The notes under the pieces are model-generated. The model worked only from the letters and a program-made list of their open reading frames with translations. It did no database searches and had not been told where the DNA came from. Of a stretch of 60,711 nt of DNA, positions 48,504-58,754 are shown piece after piece (position 1 is the first letter of the stretch; every line of letters starts with the position of its first letter). The DNA is from an uncultured Eubacterium sp. (GTDB lineage: Bacteria > Bacillota > Clostridia > Lachnospirales > Lachnospiraceae), in NCBI GenBank assembly GCA_910589665.1, contig CAJUTR010000009.1:27500-88210 (forward strand), in the 5' to 3' direction. A program made the position numbers and the translations under genes.

Positions 48504-48923
48504 GTGAGCAGTGTGATTTGGCTTGTGATTCTTGCCGTCATGATCGTGATGGAGATCGTTTCACTCGGGTTGACTACGATATGGTTTGGCATAGGCGCCA
48601 TCGGAGCGGCTATCGTGGCATGGATGGGTTATGGATTCTGGCTGCAGCTTTTGGTGTTTGCGGTACTTTCCCTTGTATCTATGGCATTGTTCCGTCCGCT
48701 TGCTGTTAAGTATTTGAATCGGGACAAGGAAAAAACAAATATTGATGAGGTAGTAGGTAAAACGGTCGTTGTTACGAAACAGATCGACAACGAGATGGCG
48801 GTCGGAGAGGTGCAGTTAAATGGGATGAGCTGGACGGCCAGAAGTGAGAGCGGCCGCGTGATCCCCGAACAGGAGAGAGTGACCGTGGTATCCGTGGAAG
48901 GCGTTAAATTGATAGTAAAATAA
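48504..48923 (+). CDS. NfeD-like membrane protein
   Basis: GTG start with AAAGGAGG upstream; 139 residues. Three hydrophobic helices (VIWLVILAVMIVMEI, IWFGIGAIGAAIVAW, LVFAVLSLVSMALF), then an OB-fold domain (VVGKTVVVTKQIDNEMAVGEV). NfeD proteins pair with SPFH proteins, and one follows. Confidence 0.88.
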   Translation: MSSVIWLVILAVMIVMEIVSLGLTTIWFGIGAIGAAIVAWMGYGFWLQLLVFAVLSLVSMALFRPLAVKYLNRDKEKTNIDEVVGKTVVVTKQIDNEMAVGEVQLNGMSWTARSESGRVIPEQERVTVVSVEGVKLIVK

Positions 48924-49024
48924 AGGACGGCGGACGCGTGATGGTAGTTTTTGTAACAGGGTTAGAGACATAAATAATGTGAAGACTGGCTTAGATGCCG
49001 GGAAGAAAGGAAAGGTAAACGGAA

Positions 49025-49975
49025 ATGGATGATTTAAACAGTGTGGGCATAAGTGGCGGCGTCGTGGTAGCGATCATTCTCGTGGTCATCGTGCTGATCA
49101 TTTTTGCTTCCTGCATCAACATTGTACCGCAGGCGCATGCGTATATCGTCGAGCGGCTTGGCGGGTATTTGGGCACATGGTCCGTCGGCGTGCATTTTAA
49201 ACTGCCGTTTCTTGACCGCGTGGCAAGGAAGGTAAATTTGAAGGAGCAGGTGATGGATTTTGCACCGCAGCCTGTGATCACGAAAGATAATGTTACGATG
49301 CAGATCGACACAGTTGTATTTTTTCAGATCACGGATCCCAAACTATATACGTATGGCGTAGAGAATCCGATCATGGCGATCGAGAACCTGACGGCTACGA
49401 CGCTTCGAAATATCATCGGTGATCTCGAATTGGACCAGACGCTCACTTCGCGTGAAACAATCAATACGCATATGAGGTCAAGCCTGGATATTGCCACGGA
49501 TCCGTGGGGGATCAAGGTAAACCGGGTAGAATTAAAAAACATCATTCCACCGCGAGAGATCCAGGATTCGATGGAAAAACAGATGAAGGCGGAGCGTGAA
49601 AGACGTGAGTCGATCCTCCGTGCTGAGGGAGAGAAGAAATCTACGGTATTAGTAGCCGAAGGTAAAAAGGAATCGGCGATTTTGGAAGCGGAGGCTGAGA
49701 AAGAAGCAGCGATCCTCCGTGCTGAGGCAAAGAAAGAAGCGACGATCCGCGAGGCAGAAGGCCGCGCGCAGGCAATAGAGGCCGTGCAGAGGGCAACGGC
49801 CGAGGGAATCCGTTATCTGAACGAGGCGGCGCCGTCGAGCCAGGTGCTTACGATCAAGAGTCTGGAGGCTTTTGAAAAGGCAGCTGACGGAAAAGCGACG
49901 AAGATCATCATACCGTCTGAAATCCAGGGTGTAGCGGGACTTGCGAAAGCGATTGCTGAGAGCGTAAAAGATTGA
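49025..49975 (+). CDS. SPFH/band 7 membrane protein (QmcA/stomatin-like)
   Basis: 316 residues. One N-terminal helix (VVVAIILVVIVLIIFASC), the band 7 domain (INIVPQAHAYIVERLGGYLGTW; NPIMAIENLTATTLRN), then a long Glu/Ala/Lys coiled coil with repeated EAEKEAAILRAEAK. Such proteins form oligomeric cages and assist membrane organisation with NfeD. Confidence 0.92.
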   Translation: MDDLNSVGISGGVVVAIILVVIVLIIFASCINIVPQAHAYIVERLGGYLGTWSVGVHFKLPFLDRVARKVNLKEQVMDFAPQPVITKDNVTMQIDTVVFFQITDPKLYTYGVENPIMAIENLTATTLRNIIGDLELDQTLTSRETINTHMRSSLDIATDPWGIKVNRVELKNIIPPREIQDSMEKQMKAERERRESILRAEGEKKSTVLVAEGKKESAILEAEAEKEAAILRAEAKKEATIREAEGRAQAIEAVQRATAEGIRYLNEAAPSSQVLTIKSLEAFEKAADGKATKIIIPSEIQGVAGLAKAIAESVKD

Positions 49976-50009
49976 TCCTGTTGGGATTCGGGCGTATAGA
50001 AAACGAGGC

Positions 50010-50051
50010 ATTCCCCAAATTTGCTTTCTGGTACGGGAGGATTTGGGGAAT
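50010..50051 (+). terminator. Terminator after the SPFH gene
   Basis: ATTCCCCAAAT pairs with ATTTGGGGAAT over a 20-base loop, followed by CTTCTTTTC. Confidence 0.75.
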
Positions 50052-50106
50052 CTTCTTTTCTTAGTATTCAAAAGCGACAGAAAAAGAATAGAAAAGAGGG
50101 AATGAG

Positions 50107-51090
50107 ATGGACTTAAAAGGAAGAAATTTTTTGACGTTAAAGGATTTTACTTCGGAAGAAATTACATATTTTTTAGATCTAGCTGCCGATTTGAAAGAAA
50201 AGAAGAGAAATGGCATCGCTCACAGAGATTTGGAAGGAAAAAACGTGGCGCTCATATTCGAGAAGACCAGTACCCGTACGAGGTGCTCGTTTGAAGTGGC
50301 GGCGCATGATCTTGGGATGGGGGTGACATACCTTGATCCGAAAGGATCCCAGATCGGAAAAAAAGAAAGCATCGCGGACACGGCGAGGGTTCTTGGCAGA
50401 ATGTTTGATGGTATCGAGTATCGCGGATTTGGACAGGTAATCGTAGAGGAACTGGCTGAGAATGCAGGAGTTCCCGTGTGGAATGGATTGACAAATGAGT
50501 ATCATCCTACACAGATGCTCGCAGATCTGCTCACCATTCGTGAACACTTTGGTACGCTGAAAGGGATCAAACTTGTCTATATGGGAGATGCCCGTTATAA
50601 TATGGGGAATTCGCTGATGATCACCTGTGCGAAAATGGGGATGGATTTTGTGGCCTGTGCACCAGCGGACTATTTCCCGGCAGCAGAACTGGTGGAGCAA
50701 TGTGAGGAATACGCGAAGGAGAGCGGGGCGTCCATTACGCTGACGGAAGATGTCATGGCGGGTACGCAGGAAGCTGACGTTATCTACACCGATGTCTGGG
50801 TTTCGATGGGAGAGCCGGATGAGGTTTGGGAGGAACGGATCCGTGTGCTTTCGCCATATCAGGTAAATAAAAAGGTGATGGACTATGCAAAAGATACGGC
50901 GGTATTTATGCACTGCCTTCCGGCGTTCCATGATCTGAAAACAAAGATCGGGCAGGATATTTATGAAAAGTACGGGTTGACAGAAATGGAAGTGACGGAT
51001 GAGGTGTTTGAGAAGTATGCGGACATCGTATTTGAAGAAGCAGAAAACCGTATGCACACGATTAAGGCAGTGATGGCGGCGACATTATGA
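50107..51090 (+). CDS. argF: Ornithine carbamoyltransferase
   Basis: 327 residues. STRTRCSFEVA is the carbamoyl-phosphate loop; HPTQMLADLLT and HCLPAF mark the ornithine site, with the catalytic Cys in the latter. It makes citrulline from ornithine and carbamoyl phosphate, for arginine synthesis or, if reversed, for arginine breakdown. No other arg gene is beside it. Confidence 0.95.
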   Translation: MDLKGRNFLTLKDFTSEEITYFLDLAADLKEKKRNGIAHRDLEGKNVALIFEKTSTRTRCSFEVAAHDLGMGVTYLDPKGSQIGKKESIADTARVLGRMFDGIEYRGFGQVIVEELAENAGVPVWNGLTNEYHPTQMLADLLTIREHFGTLKGIKLVYMGDARYNMGNSLMITCAKMGMDFVACAPADYFPAAELVEQCEEYAKESGASITLTEDVMAGTQEADVIYTDVWVSMGEPDEVWEERIRVLSPYQVNKKVMDYAKDTAVFMHCLPAFHDLKTKIGQDIYEKYGLTEMEVTDEVFEKYADIVFEEAENRMHTIKAVMAATL

Positions 51091-51115
51091 CAGGAAGCTG
51101 GAAAGGAGGGCCAAT

Positions 51116-52489
51116 ATGGGTAGTAACTTGAATTTGGAATATCGACATGACTGGATACAGAAGATGGCAGGGGTATGTGAGGCCAGCAGCACGATTGATT
51201 CGACGTTGTTCGATAAATATGAGGTAAAGCGCGGACTGAGGGATCTGAATGGACAGGGCGTCTTGACCGGATTGACAGAGGTATCTGAAATCCGTTCCTA
51301 TACCGTGGTTGACCATGATCTGGTGCCGTGTGAAGGAAAATTGTTTTATCAGGGAATCGATATTGAAGATATTGTGGATGGATTTCTTCATGAGAAACGT
51401 TTTGGTTATGAGGAGGTTGTTTATCTTCTTTTGTTTGGGGAACTGCCCACGGAGGGCCAGCTGGAGGATCTGAAGGATATTCTCGCAGAATACCGTAAGA
51501 GCCTGCCGACAGGTTTTGTGCGCGACATTATCATGAAAGCGCCGAGTTCGGACCTCATGAATACGTTGGGACGGAGCGTACTCACGCTCTATTCATACGA
51601 TGAAAAAGCGGACGATACTTCAACGGAAAATGTACTGCGGCAGTGTTTGGAACTCGTGGCATTGTTACCGATGTTTGCCGTATATGGTTATCAGGCGGCA
51701 AACTATTTCCATGAGGGGAACAGCTTCTTTTTACATCCGCCGAAATCGGAATATTCAACCGCTGAAAATATTCTGCATATGCTCCGTGCGGACAGCCAGT
51801 TTACGCCGTTGGAAGCAAAAATACTGGATATTGCCCTCGTTCTCCACGCCGAGCACGGGGGAGGAAATAACTCTACCTTTACGGATCATGTCGTAACTTC
51901 TTCCGGGACGGATACGTATGCCGCGATCTCGGCAGCGCTCGGTTCACTGAAAGGGCCGCGGCATGGCGGGGCAAATAAAAAAGTATCGCTTATGTTTGAA
52001 GATATGAAAAAGGTTCTGCATGACTGGGAGGATGAAGATGAGATCCGTATGTATCTGACGGCGCTTCTCAATCGACAGGCATTTGATCAATCGGGACTTA
52101 TTTATGGAATGGGCCACGCCGTATACTCTATTTCCGACCCGCGTGCCAAAACATTCCGGAAGTTTGTGCGAAAATTGTCGGAAGAAAAAAATATGATGGC
52201 GGATTATGCGCTGTATGAAAAGGTGGAGCGGCTGGCTCCGGAAGTGATCGCAGGTGAACGCCATATTTATAAAGGAGTCAGTGCAAATATCGACTTTTAC
52301 AGCGGATTGGTTTATAGTATGCTCGGCCTGCCGACGGAACTTTATACGCCGCTCTTTGCGATCGGACGTATTGCCGGGTGGAGCGCGCATCGTTTGGAAG
52401 AACTTGTCAATGCAGGAAAGATCATACGTCCGGCTTACAAGGCAGTCTGCCCTCACAAGGCATACATACCGATGAATGAAAGGAAATAA
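51116..52489 (+). CDS. Citrate synthase
   Basis: 457 residues with GGAGGGCC upstream. Active-site His in LHAEHGGGNNST, second His in YGMGHAVYS, and Asp in ANIDFYSG. It condenses acetyl-CoA and oxaloacetate; in anaerobes it supports glutamate synthesis. It is 26 bases after argF and may be cotranscribed with it, which would connect nitrogen and carbon supply for arginine. Confidence 0.95.
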   Translation: MGSNLNLEYRHDWIQKMAGVCEASSTIDSTLFDKYEVKRGLRDLNGQGVLTGLTEVSEIRSYTVVDHDLVPCEGKLFYQGIDIEDIVDGFLHEKRFGYEEVVYLLLFGELPTEGQLEDLKDILAEYRKSLPTGFVRDIIMKAPSSDLMNTLGRSVLTLYSYDEKADDTSTENVLRQCLELVALLPMFAVYGYQAANYFHEGNSFFLHPPKSEYSTAENILHMLRADSQFTPLEAKILDIALVLHAEHGGGNNSTFTDHVVTSSGTDTYAAISAALGSLKGPRHGGANKKVSLMFEDMKKVLHDWEDEDEIRMYLTALLNRQAFDQSGLIYGMGHAVYSISDPRAKTFRKFVRKLSEEKNMMADYALYEKVERLAPEVIAGERHIYKGVSANIDFYSGLVYSMLGLPTELYTPLFAIGRIAGWSAHRLEELVNAGKIIRPAYKAVCPHKAYIPMNERK

Positions 52490-52494
52490 GACGG

Positions 52495-52812
52495 ATGGAT
52501 GAGAGGCAGGTTCTTTGTGCTTGCAGCGCATATGAACAGAAATTTTATCTGAACCCCGTATATTCTTCCCTGCCGGATGCGGTGCAGGAAGAGCTGAAAA
52601 TGATAAGCGTGATGCTAACCGCGGATGTGGGCGGGGTTTTTACGATGGCGTTTGAGGAGGATGGAACGCTGTTACTTTCCACAACGGCAAAGGAAAATGA
52701 TCTTACTTATGATGAGATCGGCAGTTATTTAAAGATCAAGCAGCTCCAGCAGGAGAAGGAAGAATTATTCGAAGGACTGGAACAGTATTACCGCACCTTT
52801 TATATGGATTAG
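52495..52812 (+). CDS. Lachnospiraceae-type small protein (DUF6145-like)
   Basis: 105 residues, six bases after citrate synthase. CACSAYEQKFYLNPVYSSLPD, MISVMLTADVGGVFTMAF, IGSYLKIKQLQQEKEELFEGL. I recall this as DUF6145, a small family in this order; function unknown. Confidence 0.7.
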   Translation: MDERQVLCACSAYEQKFYLNPVYSSLPDAVQEELKMISVMLTADVGGVFTMAFEEDGTLLLSTTAKENDLTYDEIGSYLKIKQLQQEKEELFEGLEQYYRTFYMD

Positions 52813-52865
52813 CAATGGTACAAACGAGATCGAGCGCATGAGACTGGCGCAGGAATGAGGAAGAG

Positions 52866-53669
52866 ATGTTACTTGCAATAGATATTGGAAATACGAATCT
52901 GAATGTTGGCGTATTTGACGAAGATCGGCTGTTGTTTACGTTTCGTCTGACGACGAATCTGCCGCGGACGTCCAATGAATTTGGAGAAGCCATCGTTGAG
53001 GCGATCAAACGCCATGGGATTGAGGCGACGGGGATCCATGATGTCATTATAGCGTCAGTCGTGCCGAAAGTAATGTATTCTTTAGTGAGCGGGATCAAAA
53101 AGTATTTTCACTGTACGCCGTATGTCGTGGGAAATGATACGAAGTCAGGAATCCATATAGCAGCGGCGAATCCGGGCGAGATCGGCGCTGACCGTATCGT
53201 GGATGCTGTGGGGGCTTACGTGCTGTATGGAGGCCCCGTCATCATCATTGACTATGGAACGGCTACGACGTATGACCTTGTGACAGAAGATGGCGTATTT
53301 GCTGCGCGTGTGACTTGCCCGGGCATTAAGATCAGCGCTAAGGCGCTTTGGTCAAATGCGGCGCAGCTTCCTGAAATCGAAATTAAGACGCCGGAGTCGA
53401 TCCTGGCAAAAAATACGATTACGAGTATGCAGGCTGGACTTATGTATGGCACGATCGGGCAGACGGAGTACATTGTGCGGAAATTAAAAGAGGAGTCCGG
53501 CATCAAGCATATCAAGGTCGTTGCTACCGGAGGACTGGGACGTAGTATTTCCGATGCGACGGAGACCATTGACATTTACGACCCAAATCTGACCCTTCAG
53601 GGTACGCGTCTCATATACGAGCAGACGAAAGCGGCTGAGAGGAAAGGAAAGAGGAGTCAAAATGGGTGA
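52866..53669 (+). CDS. coaX: Type III pantothenate kinase
   Basis: 267 residues. LAIDIGNTNLNVGVF is the first phosphate motif, GADRIVDAVGAY contains the catalytic Asp, and IIDYGTATTYDLV is the next; ATGGLGRSIS is near the end. First step of coenzyme A synthesis, insensitive to CoA feedback. It overlaps dusB by eight bases. Confidence 0.95.
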   Translation: MLLAIDIGNTNLNVGVFDEDRLLFTFRLTTNLPRTSNEFGEAIVEAIKRHGIEATGIHDVIIASVVPKVMYSLVSGIKKYFHCTPYVVGNDTKSGIHIAAANPGEIGADRIVDAVGAYVLYGGPVIIIDYGTATTYDLVTEDGVFAARVTCPGIKISAKALWSNAAQLPEIEIKTPESILAKNTITSMQAGLMYGTIGQTEYIVRKLKEESGIKHIKVVATGGLGRSISDATETIDIYDPNLTLQGTRLIYEQTKAAERKGKRSQNG

Positions 53670-54642
53670 ACCGGAACAGAGGGATGAGTGGTCGATCGGA
53701 GGGGTAAAAATCCCCGGACGGATCCTGCTGGCGCCGATGGCGGGCGTGACGGATCTGCCTTTTCGCCTCCTTTGCAAAGAAAAGGGAGCTGATCTGATCT
53801 ATACGGAAATGGTAAGTGCAAAGGGTCTGTATTATAACAGCAAAAATACCGGAGCGCTCATGGAGATCCGAGAGGAGGAGCGGCCTGCCGCCCTGCAGTT
53901 GTTTGGATCGGATCCAGATATCATAAGCAGTATGGCGGGACGGATCGAAGAAAGGAATTTCGACATACTGGATCTTAATATGGGATGTCCGGTGCCGAAA
54001 GTGGTGAATAACGGCGAGGGTTCCGCGCTATTAAATGATATTCCGCTGGCCGCCAAAATCGTTCGCAAGACAGTAGAGGCTATCCGCAAACCGGTTACGG
54101 TAAAATTCCGGAAGGGGTTTTGCGATGGCGAAGAGCAGGCGGTCGAGATGGCGCAGGCGGTCGAGGCTGCCGGTGCGTCGGCAGTAGCTGTTCATGGACG
54201 GACGAGAGAACAATACTACAGCGGAAAAGCGGATTGGGATATCATACGAAAGGTAAAGGAAGCCGTGTCTATACCGGTCATCGGTAATGGTGATATTTTC
54301 AGCGGGCAGGATGCCCGGAGGATGTTTGAGGAAACGGGTTGTGACGCGGTTATGATAGGGCGTGCGGCGAGAGGTAATCCGTGGATCTTTACACAGATCA
54401 AGCACTATCTAAAAGAGGGCGTGGAACTGCCAAAACCTGAAATGAGGGAAGTGTTTGCTATGATCGTGCGGCATGCCAAAATGCAGACAGAGTGGAAAGG
54501 GGAGCGCTATGGCATGCGGGAAATGCGCAGTCATATTGCATGGTATACGTCGGGATACCCTCACTCAGCTGCCCTTCGTCGGTGTGTCAATGAGATCGAG
54601 ACGATCAAGGATCTGGAGCAGGTTTTTCAAAATTATATGTAG
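53662..54642 (+). CDS. dusB: tRNA-dihydrouridine synthase
   Basis: 326 residues. FMN-binding TIM barrel: LAPMAGVTDLPFRLL, TEMVSAKGL, LNMGCPVPKVVNNGEGSALL with the catalytic Cys, HGRTREQYYSGKADW, GNGDIFSGQDA, and MIGRAARGNPWIF. It reduces uridines in tRNA D-loops. Paired with coaX as in many Firmicutes. Confidence 0.95.
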   Translation: MGEPEQRDEWSIGGVKIPGRILLAPMAGVTDLPFRLLCKEKGADLIYTEMVSAKGLYYNSKNTGALMEIREEERPAALQLFGSDPDIISSMAGRIEERNFDILDLNMGCPVPKVVNNGEGSALLNDIPLAAKIVRKTVEAIRKPVTVKFRKGFCDGEEQAVEMAQAVEAAGASAVAVHGRTREQYYSGKADWDIIRKVKEAVSIPVIGNGDIFSGQDARRMFEETGCDAVMIGRAARGNPWIFTQIKHYLKEGVELPKPEMREVFAMIVRHAKMQTEWKGERYGMREMRSHIAWYTSGYPHSAALRRCVNEIETIKDLEQVFQNYM

Positions 54643-54712
54643 CTGGCATAATGGTAAATGAATAGGAGGGAAACGAAATTCTATTTTGAAATGACCAAAG
54701 GAGGATATGATC

Positions 54713-56791
54713 TTGAACACAATACGAACAAGAATTACAGCAATTGCGGTTGTTTGCTCGCTGATCATGGGAATCAGTCTGGGAACATTGAGTTATATGT
54801 ACTCCAGCGATGTGGCAAATGATGATTCCAAAGAGTTTATGCTGGCGACCGCACAGGAGAAGAAAACGGAGCTGGATGGGATCTTAACGAATATCCAGCA
54901 GTCCGTGGATACGCTGACGGAAATTTGTGTCAGCAGGCTTACTGATTTTACATCCTTTAAATCCGATCGGGCGTATGTGGAGCAATATACAAGAGACATT
55001 GAGGATGTGCTCCGAAGCTTTGCGGAGAATACGGGCGGAGCGCTTACCGCATATGTGCGCTATAATCCTGAGTTCACAGAGCCGACATCCGGTCTGTTTC
55101 TTACGCGGAATTCGACAGAGGAAGAATTTAAGAGTATAGAACCTACGGATTTCAGCAGTTTTGATAAAGATGATCTCGAGCATGTGGGATGGTATTATAT
55201 CCCGGTGGAAAATAAGAAGCCGACTTGGATGGATCCTTATCAGAATCAGAACATTGGAGTGACGATGATTTCTTATGTTATCCCGGTATACATAGAAAAT
55301 GAATCCGTCGGGATCATCGGAATGGATATCAGTCTTTCTACGATCGAATCGCTCATTTCCGAAGCGACGATCTATCAAAATGGATATTCGTGTTTGCTGG
55401 ATTCCAGCCAGTGTTTTGTCGTACATAAAGATCACGAACTGGGGGATGACCTGAACGAATCCGCCCCGGAGGCAGCGAGCATTATTTCGGATGAGGGGAA
55501 AGAGAACCAGGTGGTTTCCTATATGGCTCAGGGAACAAAAAAATTGCTTTCCTATCAAAAACTGAAAAATGGAATGACGTATGTGTTAACGGCCACAAAC
55601 GCGGATGTACATGCGAAGTCCAATGCCCTTCTCCGGCTGATGATCATATTTTTACTGTGCGGGCTGGCGATTTCCTGTGCGGCGGGCTGGATCATCAGCG
55701 GCAGGATTTCCAGACCGATGAAGAGCATAACCGAAATCATAGGGAAGATTGCCCGTCTGGATCTTCAGCGTGATGCCAGGGTGGCGAAGATGGCAAAACG
55801 AAAGGATGAGATCGGAAAGATGTCCGGAGAGGTCGAGCTTATGAGCCGGGAGCTGAAAGAAATGGCGAATCAGATCAGCCTGTCATGTACGGAGGTGAAC
55901 CGGGGGGTTGCTTCTCTTGAAGATGTGATGAATAGCACGGAAAATCTTTGTCAGGATAATTCTGCTACGATGGAGGAGATGGCTGCCGGTATGGAAGCGT
56001 CTGCCTCTACCACCGATCTGATCCAGAAAAATGTGGAACAGGTGAGTGAAAATGTACATATGATCAATGATGTGTCGGAACGGGGAAAAGAAATTTCCGA
56101 AGAAGTGAAAAAACGTGCGGTAGAGTTGAAAAAGCATACCGAGACAGCGGACAGCCGCACCCGGGAGATTTATGGGGAGATCCGTGAAAAATCGGATCTT
56201 GCGCTCCATCAGGCAGGAGCGGTATCTAAAATCCATGAGCTGGTGCAGACGATCAGTGATATATCTTCCCAGACAAATCTTTTGGCGCTGAACGCTTCAA
56301 TCGAGGCGGCGAGGGCCGGCGAGGCAGGAAAGGGGTTCGCAGTTGTGGCGACGGAGATCGGGGCGCTTGCCAGCCAGACGCAGATCTCGGCTGATGATAT
56401 AAAACGGATGGTAAATGAAGTTGAGCGGGCTGTGAAAAATATGGAATCCTGCATCGGGACGTCCACAGAATTTTTGGAAAATACGGTACTGACAGATTAT
56501 CAGCAATTTAGTAAAGTGGGGAATGCGTATAATGATGACGCGGATATGTTTGAAAAATTTATGGGTGAGATCCATGATTCGGTAACGAAACTTTCCGCAT
56601 CGATGAACGAGATCGTAAGTTCGCTCGATGTGATCAATAAGGCTGTGAATGAGTCGGCGTCGGGCGTTTCGGATGTATCCGGGAAGACCAATGAATTGGT
56701 GGATTCTACGGTACGGGCTGGAGAGATGGTGAGTCAGAGCGTGAAAAACATCGCAGAACTGGAGAAGCTGGTAGGAAAGTTTTCTCTTTGA
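54713..56791 (+). CDS. Methyl-accepting chemotaxis protein with dCache sensor
   Basis: A TTG at 54713 is preferred; an ATG at 54707 is only two bases from AAGGAGG. About 692 residues: a first helix (AIAVVCSLIMGISLGTLSYM), an extracellular sensor (40-300) with MDPYQNQNIGVTMISYVIPVY and a dCache-type fold, a second helix (LLRLMIIFLLCGLAISCAAGW), HAMP, and a signalling coiled coil with tip EAARAGEAGKGFAVVATEIG. It passes a ligand signal to CheA. Ligand unknown. Confidence 0.93.
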   Translation: MNTIRTRITAIAVVCSLIMGISLGTLSYMYSSDVANDDSKEFMLATAQEKKTELDGILTNIQQSVDTLTEICVSRLTDFTSFKSDRAYVEQYTRDIEDVLRSFAENTGGALTAYVRYNPEFTEPTSGLFLTRNSTEEEFKSIEPTDFSSFDKDDLEHVGWYYIPVENKKPTWMDPYQNQNIGVTMISYVIPVYIENESVGIIGMDISLSTIESLISEATIYQNGYSCLLDSSQCFVVHKDHELGDDLNESAPEAASIISDEGKENQVVSYMAQGTKKLLSYQKLKNGMTYVLTATNADVHAKSNALLRLMIIFLLCGLAISCAAGWIISGRISRPMKSITEIIGKIARLDLQRDARVAKMAKRKDEIGKMSGEVELMSRELKEMANQISLSCTEVNRGVASLEDVMNSTENLCQDNSATMEEMAAGMEASASTTDLIQKNVEQVSENVHMINDVSERGKEISEEVKKRAVELKKHTETADSRTREIYGEIREKSDLALHQAGAVSKIHELVQTISDISSQTNLLALNASIEAARAGEAGKGFAVVATEIGALASQTQISADDIKRMVNEVERAVKNMESCIGTSTEFLENTVLTDYQQFSKVGNAYNDDADMFEKFMGEIHDSVTKLSASMNEIVSSLDVINKAVNESASGVSDVSGKTNELVDSTVRAGEMVSQSVKNIAELEKLVGKFSL

Positions 56792-56933
56792 CGAAATTAA
56801 CTTTACAAATAGTAAAAGGCATGGTACACTTGTACTGTGTCTTTTATTTCTTAGATCAAGTCATTTGTAACATACAAATCAGTAAAGGCATATAAGAAAC
56901 GTCCAAATTTATTTTCCCATTCACAAAAACAGG

Positions 56934-56985
56934 TTGACAAATTCGGAAATGTGGTGTAATATACCGTTATAGAGAACGTGTGTTC
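56934..56985 (+). promoter_or_regulatory. recA promoter and LexA (SOS) box
   Basis: TTGACA (56934-56939), 17 bases, TAATAT (56957-56962). GAACGTGTGTTC (56974-56985), a perfect GAAC-N4-GTTC box, covers the start region, so LexA should block recA until DNA damage. Confidence 0.85.
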
Positions 56986-57030
56986 CGAATTAAGGTTCGT
57001 TTTATTTGAAGATTTGGAGGATATTCAGAG

Positions 57031-58146
57031 ATGGAGAAAGATCAAAATAAAGTAAAAGCGTTGGAGTCTGCGATCGCGCAGATCGAGAAGCAGTACGGAA
57101 AAGGTTCTGTTATGAAACTTGGTGATACCGCATCCAGGATGGAGGTGGAGGCTGTTCCGACTGGCGCGCTGAGTCTTGATATCGCGCTGGGAGTAGGCGG
57201 GATCCCGAAAGGGAGGGTCATAGAGATTTACGGGCCGGAGTCGAGCGGTAAGACGACGGTGGCGCTGCATATGGTAGCGGAAGTTCAGAAAAGAGGGGGG
57301 ATTGCCGGATTTATCGATGCGGAGCACGCACTGGATCCGATGTATGCGCGGAATATCGGTGTTGATATTGATGAACTTTACATATCCCAGCCGGACTGCG
57401 GGGAACAGGCACTGGAGATCACGGAAACGATGGTGCGTTCGGGAGCGGTCGATATCGTGATCGTGGACTCTGTGGCGGCGCTCGTACCGAAAGCGGAGAT
57501 TGACGGCGATATGGGTGACAGTCATGTCGGCCTTCAGGCAAGGCTGATGAGCCAGGCACTCAGAAAGCTGACAGGCGTGATCAACAAATCAAATTGTATT
57601 GTCATTTTCATCAACCAGCTTCGTGAAAAGGTGGGGGTTATGTTTGGAAATCCGGAGACGACGACAGGGGGACGCGCATTGAAGTTTTACGCATCCGTGC
57701 GGTTGGACGTGAGAAGGATTGAGACGCTGAAGCAGGGCGGGGAGATGATCGGAAACCACGTCCGGGTAAAGGTCGTAAAAAATAAAGTGGCGCCGCCCTT
57801 TCAGGAGGCGGAGTTTGATATTATGTTTGGTAAGGGGATCTCACGAGAAGGAGATGTGCTCGACCTTGCGGTGAAAAACGATATTATTATGAAAAGCGGC
57901 GCATGGTATTCCTATAACGGTGAAAAGATCGGACAGGGGCGTGAAAACGCGAAAGCATACCTGGCAGATAATCCAGCTGTGTTTGACGAGGCGGAGAGGC
58001 TTGTCCGGTGCAGATATTTAGAGAAAAAGGCGGAAGAAGAGGCGAAAGCGGGGGGCAGCGCAGGACCGGACGCGGAGGGAAGCAAAGAAGATGCTGCCGC
58101 AGAGAAAAGGCCGGTGAAGAAAAAAGCTCCTGCCAAAGAAAGTTAA
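57031..58146 (+). CDS. recA: Recombinase A
   Basis: 371 residues, GGAGGATATTC upstream. Walker A GPESSGKTT (about 68-76), IVIVDSVAAL, loop NQLREKVGVMFGNPETTTGGRALKF and a C-terminal Lys/Glu/Ala tail. It forms filaments on single-stranded DNA, promotes strand exchange and triggers LexA cleavage. It would also be the trigger for prophage induction. Confidence 0.98.
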   Translation: MEKDQNKVKALESAIAQIEKQYGKGSVMKLGDTASRMEVEAVPTGALSLDIALGVGGIPKGRVIEIYGPESSGKTTVALHMVAEVQKRGGIAGFIDAEHALDPMYARNIGVDIDELYISQPDCGEQALEITETMVRSGAVDIVIVDSVAALVPKAEIDGDMGDSHVGLQARLMSQALRKLTGVINKSNCIVIFINQLREKVGVMFGNPETTTGGRALKFYASVRLDVRRIETLKQGGEMIGNHVRVKVVKNKVAPPFQEAEFDIMFGKGISREGDVLDLAVKNDIIMKSGAWYSYNGEKIGQGRENAKAYLADNPAVFDEAERLVRCRYLEKKAEEEAKAGGSAGPDAEGSKEDAAAEKRPVKKKAPAKES

Positions 58147-58161
58147 GCAGGTGTCTGTATT

Positions 58162-58701
58162 ATGAATGTGTCAAAGCGGGGAGCATCGAATGAGGCGAAG
58201 GCAGAAAATGCGGGAAAGGAGCCTTTTTCCTGCGAGGAGTCAAAAAAAGCCGCGGAGAAGGCGATGGCGCTCCTTTTATTCAAAGACCGTACGAGGCAGG
58301 AACTGGTGACACGTCTGTACCGCGCCGGCTTTTCGGAAACGTCAACGATAGAAGCCATAGATTACGTGGAACAGTTTGGATACATCAACGACCGGCGGTA
58401 CGTGGAAAATTATGTTATGTTCCAAAGCAGGAAAAAGAGCCGGCGAGAGATGGTGTACCGACTGACGGAACGTGGTATAGAGGGAGAGATCATCTCTGAA
58501 GTATTGGAAGAGTGTGAGTATGACGGTGAGCAGGAGGCGATCCGCACGCTTCTCAAAAAGAAACTGAAAGGGAGGCGCTTCGATGAGACGTCGTATGAAG
58601 AGCGTCAGAAGATGATGGCATACCTGGGGCGGAAAGGCTATGAATTCCACACGATCAAGAAAGTGTTTTCTCAACTTGACAACGAGGAGAAAAAAGTGTA
58701 A
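58162..58701 (+). CDS. recX: RecX, regulator of RecA
   Basis: 179 residues, 15 bases after recA. Three-helix repeats: ALLFKDRTRQELVTRL, EAIDYVEQFGYINDRRYVENYV and RREMVYRLTERGIEGEIISEVL. It limits RecA filament growth. Confidence 0.93.
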   Translation: MNVSKRGASNEAKAENAGKEPFSCEESKKAAEKAMALLLFKDRTRQELVTRLYRAGFSETSTIEAIDYVEQFGYINDRRYVENYVMFQSRKKSRREMVYRLTERGIEGEIISEVLEECEYDGEQEAIRTLLKKKLKGRRFDETSYEERQKMMAYLGRKGYEFHTIKKVFSQLDNEEKKV

Positions 58702-58754
58702 AATTGAAGTGTTGTATTTACGTGCAATGATAACCAAATAAAGGAGGTGCTCCT